Positions 53,048 to 61,327 of a stretch of DNA of 64,000 nucleotides are shown here, piece after piece. Position 1 is the stretch's first letter; each line of letters begins with the position of its first letter. The notes under the pieces are model-generated. The model did no database searches. It was given only the letters and a program-made list of their open reading frames with translations, and was not told where the DNA came from. This DNA comes from Marinobacter profundi (lineage in GTDB: Bacteria; Pseudomonadota; Gammaproteobacteria; Pseudomonadales; Oleiphilaceae): NCBI RefSeq assembly GCF_002744715.1, contig NZ_KZ319367.1, positions 489,785 to 553,784 on the forward strand. The letters are read 5' to 3'. Made by a program: the position numbers and the translations under genes.

Positions 53048-53608
53048 ATGAATTTACCAAACCTGTTGACCCTGTCCCGCATCGTGATGATTCCGGTTTT
53101 CGTGGTGGTCTTCTTTTTGCCGGTGGGCTGGAGTTATGTGGTCAGTGCGGCGATCTTTGCCCTTGCCGGCATAACCGACTGGCTCGATGGCTACCTGGCC
53201 CGCAAACTGAACCAGAGTACGCCGTTCGGCGCCTTCCTCGACCCGGTCGCGGACAAGCTGATGGTGGCGGTGGCCCTGGCGGTGCTGATCCAGGAGTACG
53301 CGGTGCTTTTGCTGACCATCCCGGCCACCGTGATTATCGGACGGGAAATCGTGATCTCCGCACTGCGGGAGTGGATGGCGGAAATTGGCAGTCGCGCCAG
53401 TGTGGCGGTCTCCTACATTGGCAAGGTAAAGACGACGGCGCAGATGATTGCCATCGTGGGCCTGCTGGCGTTCCCGCCAGGGGTGTTCTGGGCCTATGTC
53501 GCCATTGGCTTGCTTTACCTGGCCGCCGCGCTGACCCTGTGGTCGATGGGTTTGTACCTCAAGGCTGCCTGGCCGGATCTGTTTCCGAAGCAGGATTCGC
53601 CCCGGTAA
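53048..53608 (+). CDS. pgsA: CDP-diacylglycerol-glycerol-3-phosphate phosphatidyltransferase
   Basis: 186 residues with about four membrane helices. The CDP-alcohol phosphotransferase motif is ITDWLDGYLARKLNQSTPFGAFLDPVAD, whose Asp residues bind metal and CDP. It makes phosphatidylglycerol-phosphate in the inner membrane. The ATG at 53048 gives the family start MNLPNLLTLSRI. Its last 50 bases overlap the convergent lipoprotein gene. Confidence 0.95.
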   Translation: MNLPNLLTLSRIVMIPVFVVVFFLPVGWSYVVSAAIFALAGITDWLDGYLARKLNQSTPFGAFLDPVADKLMVAVALAVLIQEYAVLLLTIPATVIIGREIVISALREWMAEIGSRASVAVSYIGKVKTTAQMIAIVGLLAFPPGVFWAYVAIGLLYLAAALTLWSMGLYLKAAWPDLFPKQDSPR

Positions 53609-54239
53609 TACACGCTTCAAGCCACGGCAGCAGCAGGTTGGCCAGCGCCTCACCTCCGGCACTGAAGGCCATGGCAACGGCCTCTACGGTATCGCTGAAG
53701 GCCGGCGCTGCAATTCGGAAATCACGGCTGCACAGGGTTTCCCGGCTGCGGTTATCAAGCAGCTGGGCATAGAGACGGATCACCGCCTGGTAACCTTGCC
53801 CTGCCGGTTCCCGGTGGAACCCGTACAGATCACTGACCAGGGTCAGGTCGCTGCCAGCCGGACTGGTCTCATTGATCACCGCATCAAAGCGCCCGCTCTG
53901 GCGCAGCACTCCGATCATCAGTTCCCGTACCAGGGTGGGCCCGGTATCCCGCCAGCGCACACCACCGTATACCTTGTATTCCAGGGGCTCCGGCCTGGCG
54001 AGAATGCGCGAGCTGCCGAAGGGTTCGGTGGCGTGTGGCGTATCCACTTGCAGGGTCAGGCCAAGGGCGGCACCGGCCCGGTTTTCCAGCTGCGGCACCG
54101 GCAGGTCCATCACTCTCGGGGCTTCCCGGTCCGGCAGCAAGGTACAGCCGGCCATGAGGACGGACAGACCCAGCGCCAGGGCGGCTGGTCGGAGACCGGT
54201 ACGGGCGCCGTGGGGTGGGTTTAGGGTTGTGGTATTCAC
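53559..54239 (-). CDS. PqiC-like ABC transport auxiliary lipoprotein
   Basis: 226 residues from a GTG that shares GTGA with the MCE gene stop. The signal ends LSVLMAGC, a clear lipobox. The domain RILARPEPLEYKVYGGVRWRDTGPTLV and the later DLTLVSDLYGFHRE match the ABC-type transport auxiliary lipoprotein family (PqiC/YmbA). It is probably in the outer membrane and works with the MCE protein. It ends inside the 3' end of the convergent pgsA. Confidence 0.85.
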   Translation of the reverse strand: MNTTTLNPPHGARTGLRPAALALGLSVLMAGCTLLPDREAPRVMDLPVPQLENRAGAALGLTLQVDTPHATEPFGSSRILARPEPLEYKVYGGVRWRDTGPTLVRELMIGVLRQSGRFDAVINETSPAGSDLTLVSDLYGFHREPAGQGYQAVIRLYAQLLDNRSRETLCSRDFRIAAPAFSDTVEAVAMAFSAGGEALANLLLPWLEACITGANPASETDPARQP

Positions 54240-55174
54240 CGGGGCAACTCCTGGATTCGTTCCGGGGCAAAGAGGACACCAGCGGGATCGTCCTCCAGGC
54301 GCCGGGTAAACTGGTTCAGGTTACGTAGGGTACTGCGCAGCTCCCGTAAGGCGGGGGCCAGCTCGCCCATGCTCTGGAAACCTGCATCAAGGGCGCCCTC
54401 ATTGGTGCGTACCAGCGCATCAATGCGATCCGCAGTCCCCTGCACGCTGCGCAGGGCTTCCGCGAGGCTGGTCAAGGCGTCACGACCTTCGTCCTGGAGC
54501 AGCGCGTTGGCATTGTCGGAAACCGCCGACACCTTGATGGCAGCCTCCTCGGCCCGGGTTCCTGCCGCGTCCAGCCTTTCCAGCAGTGCTTCGAGCTGGC
54601 CACGGCGCTCCAGCAGGGCCTCGGTGGCAATCCTGATGTTCCCGAGGATCGCGGTCAGGTTTTCGCTGTTCTGTTCGGACATCAGACGAACCGCATTTGT
54701 CAGCAGCTGGTCGGCCTTCTGCATCAGCATCTCGCTGTTATCAAGCAGACTGGAGAAGGCCGACGGTTCGGCAATAATCAGCGGCGGGTCGGAGCGGTTG
54801 CCATTCAATACCGGACTGTCCGGTGTGCCCCCGCTGAACTGCACATTCATTGCCCCGGTGATGTTGGCCAGAATCAGTCCGGCGCGGGTGTTTTCCCGGA
54901 TCGGAACCTCCCGGTCGACCCGCACGAAAACCTGTACATGACCGGGGACCTCCGGGTCGAGTTTCAGATCCAGCACGTCGCCCACCTGAACGCCGCTGTA
55001 AAGCACCGGGTTGCCGATCGACAGCCCGCTAACGGCATGGTTGAATTCGATCTGGTAATACGCCCACTCCCGGTCGGTGGAAGACTTGCCCAGCCACAGC
55101 GCAAAACCCAGGGCGGCGGCAACGGCGACCAGGGTAAACAGGCCAATGATCACATGATGGGCCTTGGGCTCCAT
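54236..55174 (-). CDS. MCE-domain lipid-transport protein (MlaD-like)
   Basis: 312 residues. One N-terminal membrane anchor (HHVIIGLFTLVAVAAALGFAL) is followed by one MCE domain (about 40-115: YYQIEFNHAVSGLSIGNPVLY, VGDVLDLKLDPEVPG). A long amphipathic helical region fills the C-terminal half (about 150-290). A periplasmic hexamer with a channel for lipids is expected from the family. The ATG at 55174 has GGAG 8 nt upstream. It lies between the ATPase and lipoprotein genes. Confidence 0.9.
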   Translation of the reverse strand: MEPKAHHVIIGLFTLVAVAAALGFALWLGKSSTDREWAYYQIEFNHAVSGLSIGNPVLYSGVQVGDVLDLKLDPEVPGHVQVFVRVDREVPIRENTRAGLILANITGAMNVQFSGGTPDSPVLNGNRSDPPLIIAEPSAFSSLLDNSEMLMQKADQLLTNAVRLMSEQNSENLTAILGNIRIATEALLERRGQLEALLERLDAAGTRAEEAAIKVSAVSDNANALLQDEGRDALTSLAEALRSVQGTADRIDALVRTNEGALDAGFQSMGELAPALRELRSTLRNLNQFTRRLEDDPAGVLFAPERIQELPR

Positions 55175-55178
55175 GCAT

Positions 55179-55997
55179 TTACTCCTCAGTGGTTTCCGCT
55201 CTGGCGCGGGCGGCATAACTCGCGGCGCGACCCCGCGGGCCGTGGAAGTAATCCTGTATCCATTCATCGTCCGTAGCGGTGACCCGGTCGAGCGTATCCG
55301 CTACCAGCACCTTGCGCTGTGACAGCACCGCCACCCGGTCGCAGGTGCTGTACAGGGTGTCCAGGTCGTGGGTTACCAGGAATACGGTCAGCCCCAACGC
55401 ATCTCGCAGGGTAACGAGCAGCCGGTCAAATCCGGCGGCCCCGATCGGATCTAGGCCGGCAGTGGGCTCGTCGAGAAACAGCACCTCCGGGTCCAGTGCC
55501 AGCGCCCGCGCGAGGCTTGCGCGCTTGACCATCCCTCCGGACAACTCCGCAGGGTAGTTCAGGGCGGCGGCCGGGGGCAGACCGGTCAGCGCGAGTTTCA
55601 TGCGGGCCAGTTCTTCGGCCTGCGACCTTGGCAGGCCCGCATGCTCTATCAGTGGCACGGCGATGTTCTCCTGCAGGTTGAGGGAAGTAAACAGCGCGCC
55701 GGCCTGGAACAGTACGCCGAACCGTTGCTCGGTTTCAGACCGCTCGGCGGCCGACAGGCTGGTGAGATCCTGGCCAAACACCCGGATATGGCCGGAGACC
55801 GGCTTGTTGAGGCCGACAATGCTACGCAGCAGGACGGATTTACCGGTCCCCGAGCCGCCAACCACGCCAAGGATTTCGCCCCGGAACAGGTCCAGGTCCA
55901 GATCCTCATGGACCACATGGTCGCCGAACCGGTTGCACAGGTCCCTGACCTCGATGACCGGGGTCCCGCGATGGGTGGGCGATTCGGTCCCTGTCAT
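55179..55997 (-). CDS. MlaF-like ABC transporter ATPase
   Basis: 272 residues. Walker A is GGSGTGKSVLLRSI, the Q-loop follows in VLFQAGALFTSLN, the signature LSGGMVKRASLARAL and Walker B EVLFLDEPTAGLDPIG. LSGGMVKR is the form seen in the MlaF group. The ATG at 55997 follows GGGAGG; an earlier in-frame start is not supported. It energises lipid movement by the STAS-MlaE permease gene upstream. Confidence 0.92.
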   Translation of the reverse strand: MTGTESPTHRGTPVIEVRDLCNRFGDHVVHEDLDLDLFRGEILGVVGGSGTGKSVLLRSIVGLNKPVSGHIRVFGQDLTSLSAAERSETEQRFGVLFQAGALFTSLNLQENIAVPLIEHAGLPRSQAEELARMKLALTGLPPAAALNYPAELSGGMVKRASLARALALDPEVLFLDEPTAGLDPIGAAGFDRLLVTLRDALGLTVFLVTHDLDTLYSTCDRVAVLSQRKVLVADTLDRVTATDDEWIQDYFHGPRGRAASYAARARAETTEE

Positions 55998-56010
55998 TTC
56001 AGCCTCCCTC

Positions 56011-56090
56011 CACAAGTGACCATAAGTGACTACCAGTAACTACCAACTACTACCCGTCAGGACCAATAACTGCCAGTTACCTATCTGTTA
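56011..56090. repeat. Degenerate 10-bp tandem repeat in the MCE operon
   Basis: Eight adjacent 10-bp units in register: cacaagtgac, cataagtgac, taccagtaac, taccaactac, tacccgtcag, gaccaataac, tgccagttac, ctatctgtta. The rough consensus is taCcAgTaAC. It fills the 110-nt gap between the permease stop and the ATPase ribosome site. Confidence 0.65.
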
Positions 56091-56107
56091 ATCCGCTGAT
56101 TCTCCGG

Positions 56108-57274
56108 TTACCAGTCCATTTCCATAAAGAATAGCGCAGCGATCGCGTCCAGCAGGATAACCATAAAAATCGACTGGACCACACTGGAGGTGGTGTGTTC
56201 GCCCACCGACTGGGCACTGCCACCAACTTTGAAACCTTCCAGGCAACCAATCACCGCGATCAGGAAGGCGAACACCGGTGCCTTGCCGATGCCCACCAGA
56301 AAGTGATTGATGGCGATATCCCGCTGCATGATCGCGAGAAACTGGGAGGGTGAAATGTCCAGGGACAGGGCACACACCAGCGCTCCGCCGAAGATTCCGG
56401 ACATCATGCCGACGAAGGTCAGCACCGGAAGACTCACCATCATCGCAAGAACCCGGGGAACCACCAGCAGTTCCACCGGGTTCAGGCCCATGGTGCGGAT
56501 GGCGTCCAGCTCTTCGTTCACTTTCATGGCGCCGATCTGCGCCGTAAAGGCGCTGGCGGTACGACCGGCCAGCAAAATGGCCGCAAGCAGCACACCGAAT
56601 TCCCGCAGAAACGCGAAGGTCACCAGGTTGACCGTGTAGATGGTGGCGCCGAAATCCCTCAGCACCGTGGCGCCGAGGAAGGCGACCACGGCCCCGACCA
56701 GGAACGTCAGCAGGGCGACGATAGGCAGTGCATTCAGTCCGGTGTCCTGAATGGACGCCACGAAGGGCGTGATGCGCCAGCGCCGCGGTCGCGGAAGAAC
56801 CTGGAGCAGGGTGGTGAGGGTCTGGCCGATAAACCCTGACAACATCCACAGCAGCCGGTAGAGCGCCTCCACCCGTTTGCCGGTCTCGGCCAGCAAGGCG
56901 GTGACCGGGGACGGGGCGGGCTGTTCGGGGCGGCTGCGCCCGGCCATCGCCTCAGCGACAGCATGGAGCAGGGCGTTACGCTCGGCGGGCAGGCGGTTCG
57001 TTGTCGTCAGGTCCAGCAATGCCTCCGGGCCAAGCAGTTGTACCAACTGGGCCGCGCCTGCGGTATCCACCCGGGCGAGGCCGTTGATGTCGGTTTCACC
57101 GGCAAAAGGTCCCCCGGCAATCAGTTGGCTTACCTGTTGTTGCAGGGCCGGATAGTGGGCCAGCACCCAGTCGCCTTCAATCCGCAGTTTGCCGTCGGCA
57201 ACGATCGCCCGTCCGGCATTTCCGCCGTTGGGGAGCGAGGTCTTGTCGGTTGCGGGGGAATGGTGCCTGGGCAC
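56108..57274 (-). CDS. MlaE-family permease with fused STAS domain
   Basis: 388 residues from a GTG with AAAGGA upstream. Residues 20-125 are a STAS-type domain (INGLARVDTAGAAQLVQLLG), normally the separate MlaB partner; residues 150-388 are the MlaE permease with GATVLRDFGATIYTV, EFGVLLAAILLAGRTASAF and MKVNEELDAIRTMGL. It forms the inner-membrane core of an MCE lipid transporter with the ATPase downstream. Fusion removes the need for mlaB, and indeed none is present. Confidence 0.9.
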   Translation of the reverse strand: MPRHHSPATDKTSLPNGGNAGRAIVADGKLRIEGDWVLAHYPALQQQVSQLIAGGPFAGETDINGLARVDTAGAAQLVQLLGPEALLDLTTTNRLPAERNALLHAVAEAMAGRSRPEQPAPSPVTALLAETGKRVEALYRLLWMLSGFIGQTLTTLLQVLPRPRRWRITPFVASIQDTGLNALPIVALLTFLVGAVVAFLGATVLRDFGATIYTVNLVTFAFLREFGVLLAAILLAGRTASAFTAQIGAMKVNEELDAIRTMGLNPVELLVVPRVLAMMVSLPVLTFVGMMSGIFGGALVCALSLDISPSQFLAIMQRDIAINHFLVGIGKAPVFAFLIAVIGCLEGFKVGGSAQSVGEHTTSSVVQSIFMVILLDAIAALFFMEMDW

Positions 57275-57322
57275 GGTAATCCTTTCATTGTCGGGGAAAA
57301 ATCAGCACGCCTGATAGCAAGC

Positions 57323-57937
57323 TTAGAGATTCCAGACGTTATCCGCCAGCACCGAGCGATCTTCCTCATCATGGCTGGCCAGAATGAGGATGCTGCCGGC
57401 CGCCTTACTCTTCAGGAGCATTTTCCGCATCAGCTGGCGGGCTTCGTCATCCAGCCCGGTGAGTGGCTCGTCGAGCAGGAGCACGGGCTCAGAGCGCAGC
57501 ATGGCCCGCAGCAGTGCCACCCGCTGGCGCTGGCCTCCCGACAGCTCGGCTGGCATCCGCTTGCCCAGCCCTGCCAGGCCGACTTCCTGCAGGCCCTGGG
57601 TGATGGCCAGTTGCTGCTCCGCGGTCAGTTTGAGGCCAGGGTGCAGCCCCAGCCCGATGTTGGTCATCACATCCAGGTGCTCGAACAGATTGTGCTCCTG
57701 AAAAACGCTGGTCATAGGCCGTTGCCAGGGCCGCCGGTGCACCAGGGACTCACCTTGCCAGCGAATATCGCCGGACAGGGGTTCCAGGAACCCTGCCAAC
57801 AGGTTGAGCAGGGTGGATTTGCCGGAACCGCTGGCGCCGTGAATAGCCAGGCAGGTTCCAGGTGCCACGGAAAAGTCGAAGTGCCAGGGCCGGAGTTGCC
57901 CGGGGTAGGCAAAGATCAGGTCACGGACTTCAAGCAT
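57323..57937 (-). CDS. thiQ: Thiamine ABC transporter ATPase ThiQ
   Basis: 204 residues, short for an ABC ATPase, as ThiQ is. Walker A GASGSGKSTLLNLLAGF, signature LSGGQRQRVALLRAM, Walker B EPVLLLDEPLTGLD. The ATG at 57937 overlaps the end of thiP by 8 nt. It drives thiamine and thiamine-phosphate uptake together with ThiB and ThiP. Confidence 0.88.
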   Translation of the reverse strand: MLEVRDLIFAYPGQLRPWHFDFSVAPGTCLAIHGASGSGKSTLLNLLAGFLEPLSGDIRWQGESLVHRRPWQRPMTSVFQEHNLFEHLDVMTNIGLGLHPGLKLTAEQQLAITQGLQEVGLAGLGKRMPAELSGGQRQRVALLRAMLRSEPVLLLDEPLTGLDDEARQLMRKMLLKSKAAGSILILASHDEEDRSVLADNVWNL

Positions 57938-59603
57938 GTTCGGGCTCCCGAAGGTGTGCGGTGGCAGGGGGCCGGCCGAGCAGGTTGAACAGGGCAAACA
58001 CAGCCAGTAACACGGTAATCAGCCATAGGCCGGTGCCGGCGGCTGCGGCCATCTGGTAGCTGCCCAGCTGCTGGTACAGCAGCACCGGAATCGTCGGTTC
58101 CTCCGGTGAGCCAAACAGTGCAATTACCCCGAAGTCGCCCAGCGACAAGCCGGTGGCATAAGCCATGGCGAGAGCGAAGGGACGCCGCATTCTGGGCCAG
58201 TGCAGCCAGCGCCAGCGATACCAGCCGAGGATGCCCAACTGGTCTGCCTGGTGAATGCTTGCGATATCCAGCCCCCGCAACGGGCCCCGCAACATCTGCA
58301 ATACAAAGGGCAGGGCCATGATGCTGTTGATCAGTCCCACCAGTATCAGGCCCTCACTGGTGACACCCAGTTGCGGGCGCAGCAGCAGGAACAACCCGGT
58401 GCCCAGTACCAGCGGGGGCACCATCAACGGCAGGTACGCAGCGGTGGCGCTGATCTGCCCTGGTATGCCCTTCTGCGTGGAGCCGTTGCTGGCGAGTACC
58501 AGCAGGGCTGCAAGTACCGAACTGGCGCCGGCGGGGATGGCAATGGCCAGGCTCAGTAACGTCGCATCCCAGAGTCGGCCCCCGGAGCCGGATTGCGTCA
58601 GGGTGCTGACGAGTCCTGGCAGGCCGCGAAGGGCCACTGCCGCCAGAGGGGCGATCAGAAACAGGGTAAACGTCAGTAACAGCAGGCGATCCCAGAGTCC
58701 TCGAAGGCCGCTTCCATCTTTTCGGGGGACCTGCTCGGCAACCTGCCGTCCGGGTACCAGGGCATGGGTCATGCCCCGGCGTGAAGCCAGCCACCAGACG
58801 CTGCCGCAGATCAGCAACTGGACGGTGGCCAGCAGCGCGGCCCGACCGAAGTCAAAGTCAAATCGCAGTGACTGGTAAATGGCCACTTCGAGGGTCGTTG
58901 CGGCCGGCCCGCCGCCAAGGGTCATAATGATGGCAAAGCTGGTGAAGCACAGGGTAAAAATAAGTGCGGCAATGCCTGGCAGCACCGGGCGTAACGCCGG
59001 CCATTCCAGGGCCCGCCATACCCACCCACTGCTGAGGCCAAGCTGACTGGCGATACGCCACTGGGGCTGCGGCACATTTTCCAGGGTCTGAAGCAGGATG
59101 CGGGCGGCCAGGGGTGCGTTAAAAAACACATGGGTCAGGACGATGCCGTTAATACCATAAAGATTCCAGCTCAGGGCTGGCGCCCAGTCGTTCACCAGGG
59201 TGGTCAGCCAGCCCTGGCGCCCATACACCCCGACCACGCCGGATACCGCCACAATGGTCGGCACCACCAGACTCAGTTCCATCAGTCGCAGCAACAGGCT
59301 GCGGCCGGGAAAACAAGGCTGACGGGCCAGCGCCCGGGCTACCGGAAGGGCCAGTAGTAAACTGAGGGCGACCGACAGGGTGGCCTGCCAGAGGGTGAAG
59401 CTGAGCACGTTGCGCAGGTAGCGGTTCTCCCACAGTACCGCGACCCGCGGCAGTTCCGCTTGCCAGAACAGAGCGCCCAGACCACCTCCGGCGAGGATCA
59501 GTAGCAGGCTGGCCAGCAGCAGGCCAGGCCACAGCTGCCATCCGGGATTGCTGAAAGGCGCATCGGGGTGGCGGGGAGTGGAGGACCGGATCGATTCGGG
59601 CAC
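57930..59603 (-). CDS. thiP: Thiamine ABC transporter permease ThiP
   Basis: 557 residues, a double-length permease with about twelve helices and two EAA-type loops (LLQTLENVPQPQWRIASQLGL and the later QADQLGILGWYRWRWLHWP). The length and split between two permease halves fit ThiP. It starts with a GTG 12 nt after the thiB stop. The substrate follows from the flanking thiB and thiQ genes. Confidence 0.88.
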   Translation of the reverse strand: MPESIRSSTPRHPDAPFSNPGWQLWPGLLLASLLLILAGGGLGALFWQAELPRVAVLWENRYLRNVLSFTLWQATLSVALSLLLALPVARALARQPCFPGRSLLLRLMELSLVVPTIVAVSGVVGVYGRQGWLTTLVNDWAPALSWNLYGINGIVLTHVFFNAPLAARILLQTLENVPQPQWRIASQLGLSSGWVWRALEWPALRPVLPGIAALIFTLCFTSFAIIMTLGGGPAATTLEVAIYQSLRFDFDFGRAALLATVQLLICGSVWWLASRRGMTHALVPGRQVAEQVPRKDGSGLRGLWDRLLLLTFTLFLIAPLAAVALRGLPGLVSTLTQSGSGGRLWDATLLSLAIAIPAGASSVLAALLVLASNGSTQKGIPGQISATAAYLPLMVPPLVLGTGLFLLLRPQLGVTSEGLILVGLINSIMALPFVLQMLRGPLRGLDIASIHQADQLGILGWYRWRWLHWPRMRRPFALAMAYATGLSLGDFGVIALFGSPEEPTIPVLLYQQLGSYQMAAAAGTGLWLITVLLAVFALFNLLGRPPATAHLREPEHA

Positions 59604-59615
59604 GGAATGGCTGAC

Positions 59616-60620
59616 CTAGCGGGTCATGGCATCAAGCCATTCATCCAGCCAGGCACGACGGTGTTCGGCAACGGTGGCCGGCTCAAAATAGCGGGTTTCC
59701 GTGGGCTTGATCAGCCGACTGAACACCTCGGGCAGCTCCTCGCCAAGCTCGATCACCGGGTACATGACGTTCTTCAGGGGGATATGGCGCTGGAAGTCTC
59801 TGGTAAGGATGAACTGCAGGAATGTCCTGCCCAACTCCGGCTGGCCCGAGGATCGCACCCGGGCTGCTACTTCCACCTGGAGGTAATGGCCTTCACGGAA
59901 TGCCGCCGCCTGGTAGCGGTCGGTCTTGTCGATGGCCATATGATAGGCCGGGGAAGTGCTATAGGACAGGATCATCGGGGCCTCGCCATTCATGAACAAC
60001 GAGAAGTAACCGTCGCTCCAGCTCTTGGTTGTGGCCAGGATCCGCTTGTTCAGCTGCGCCCATTTTTCCGCCGCCTGGTCACCGTATATGTGACGCATCC
60101 ACAGCAACAGGCCGAGACCCGGAGTACTGGTGCGGGGGTCCTGGATGATGATTTTCAGGTCCTCCGGGGCAGCCAGCAGGTCTTCGAAACTGGCCGGCGG
60201 CTGGGGCAATTGCTCGGTATCGTAAACGAATGCGAAATAGCCCCAGTCGTAGGGCACAAACAGGTCATCCGACCAGTCCACCGGCAGTGCCAGTCCTTGC
60301 AGCGGAATGTCGTGGGAAGCCAGCAGGCCGGTCTGGCGGGCCGCCTCCATGGTGCCGGTATCCAGGCCCAGTACAACATCCGCTTTGCTGTGCTCGCCCT
60401 CCAGCCGCAAGCGCTGCAGGATATCCCCGCCACTGTCCAGCACCACGTAGTTCAGTGTGCAGTTGCAGTGGGCCTCGAACGCCGTCTTGACCGCTGGTCC
60501 GGGCCCCCATTCGGAGGCAAACGACGGATGGGTATAGACATTCAGGGTGGGACGCTTATCTGCAAGAGTGGCGACGGGCAGCACGCAGGCGAGTAACAGG
60601 GCGAGCAGACGCGCGGGCAT
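59616..60620 (-). CDS. thiB: Thiamine-binding periplasmic protein ThiB
   Basis: 334 residues. The signal peptide is MPARLLALLLACVLPVATLA; the mature protein begins DKRPTLNVYTHPSFASEWGPGP, typical of the ThiB/polyamine-type binding fold. VPYDWGYFAFVYDTEQL and SYSTSPAYH are binding-cleft features of the family. The ATG at 60620 has GGAAAG upstream; an upstream start would add nine residues before the signal. No THI-box riboswitch is visible in front of it. Confidence 0.88.
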   Translation of the reverse strand: MPARLLALLLACVLPVATLADKRPTLNVYTHPSFASEWGPGPAVKTAFEAHCNCTLNYVVLDSGGDILQRLRLEGEHSKADVVLGLDTGTMEAARQTGLLASHDIPLQGLALPVDWSDDLFVPYDWGYFAFVYDTEQLPQPPASFEDLLAAPEDLKIIIQDPRTSTPGLGLLLWMRHIYGDQAAEKWAQLNKRILATTKSWSDGYFSLFMNGEAPMILSYSTSPAYHMAIDKTDRYQAAAFREGHYLQVEVAARVRSSGQPELGRTFLQFILTRDFQRHIPLKNVMYPVIELGEELPEVFSRLIKPTETRYFEPATVAEHRRAWLDEWLDAMTR

Positions 60621-60683
60621 GTTATGGCTTTCCTTCCAAACAGTCATGGGGCCCGCTACTGGCAGCCCCGGAACACTAAGGGA

Positions 60684-61064
60684 TCAGCCGAAATCCGGCA
60701 GCTCGGGTTTCACGATCGGGTTGCCGGCTTCCTGCCATGCTTCGATGCCACCCGCAATGGACTGAACGTGGGCATAGCCCAGCTCTTTCATGGCCTTGGC
60801 GGAAAGAGCCGAGCGCCCACTGTTCTTGCAGTAGATCACCAGATTCAGGCCACGGTCTTCCAGTGCCGGATCGTTGGTCAGCTTGAACTCCAGGATGCCC
60901 CTCGGAATGTTGATCGCACCGGGAATGTGGCCTTCGTGGTATTCGTCCGGCTCCCGAACATCAATCAACAGATCCGCTTGCCTGATTGCGCCGTCTGCCT
61001 GCTCCAGGGGTACTTCCCGTATCTCGGCCTTGGCAGCCGCCACCATGTCCTGAACTGTCTTCAT
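60684..61064 (-). CDS. Rhodanese-like sulfurtransferase
   Basis: 126 residues, a single rhodanese domain: LLIDVREPDEYHEGHIPGAINIPRG and the active-site loop VIYCKNSGRSALSAK, whose Cys should carry the persulfide. There is no signal peptide, so it acts in the cytoplasm, unlike PspE. Its stop lies 63 nt before thiB on the same strand, so it may be transcribed with the thiamine genes, perhaps as a sulfur carrier, though this is only context. Confidence 0.88.
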   Translation of the reverse strand: MKTVQDMVAAAKAEIREVPLEQADGAIRQADLLIDVREPDEYHEGHIPGAINIPRGILEFKLTNDPALEDRGLNLVIYCKNSGRSALSAKAMKELGYAHVQSIAGGIEAWQEAGNPIVKPELPDFG

Positions 61065-61327
61065 TGTGAACCACCTCGTTCGTCAAGTGTACACGCCGTC
61101 ACCGCGAAGGCTGGGGCTGGTGAACAGTGTCCAGCCGCTATTATGATGGCTGCAGCCACCGTAATACAGAGTGAATATCGGTATCAAACGGAAGTCCGTC
61201 CGATGCACGGCGCGTGCGGGCAGTCCTCGCTGACAACGGGCTGAGGTTCAGTCGGTTGTGCATTTTCCTTCCGGTGTGGGTAACCTTGTGAGCCAGAAGA
61301 GCATGCGTCCAGACAGGGGAACCACTC

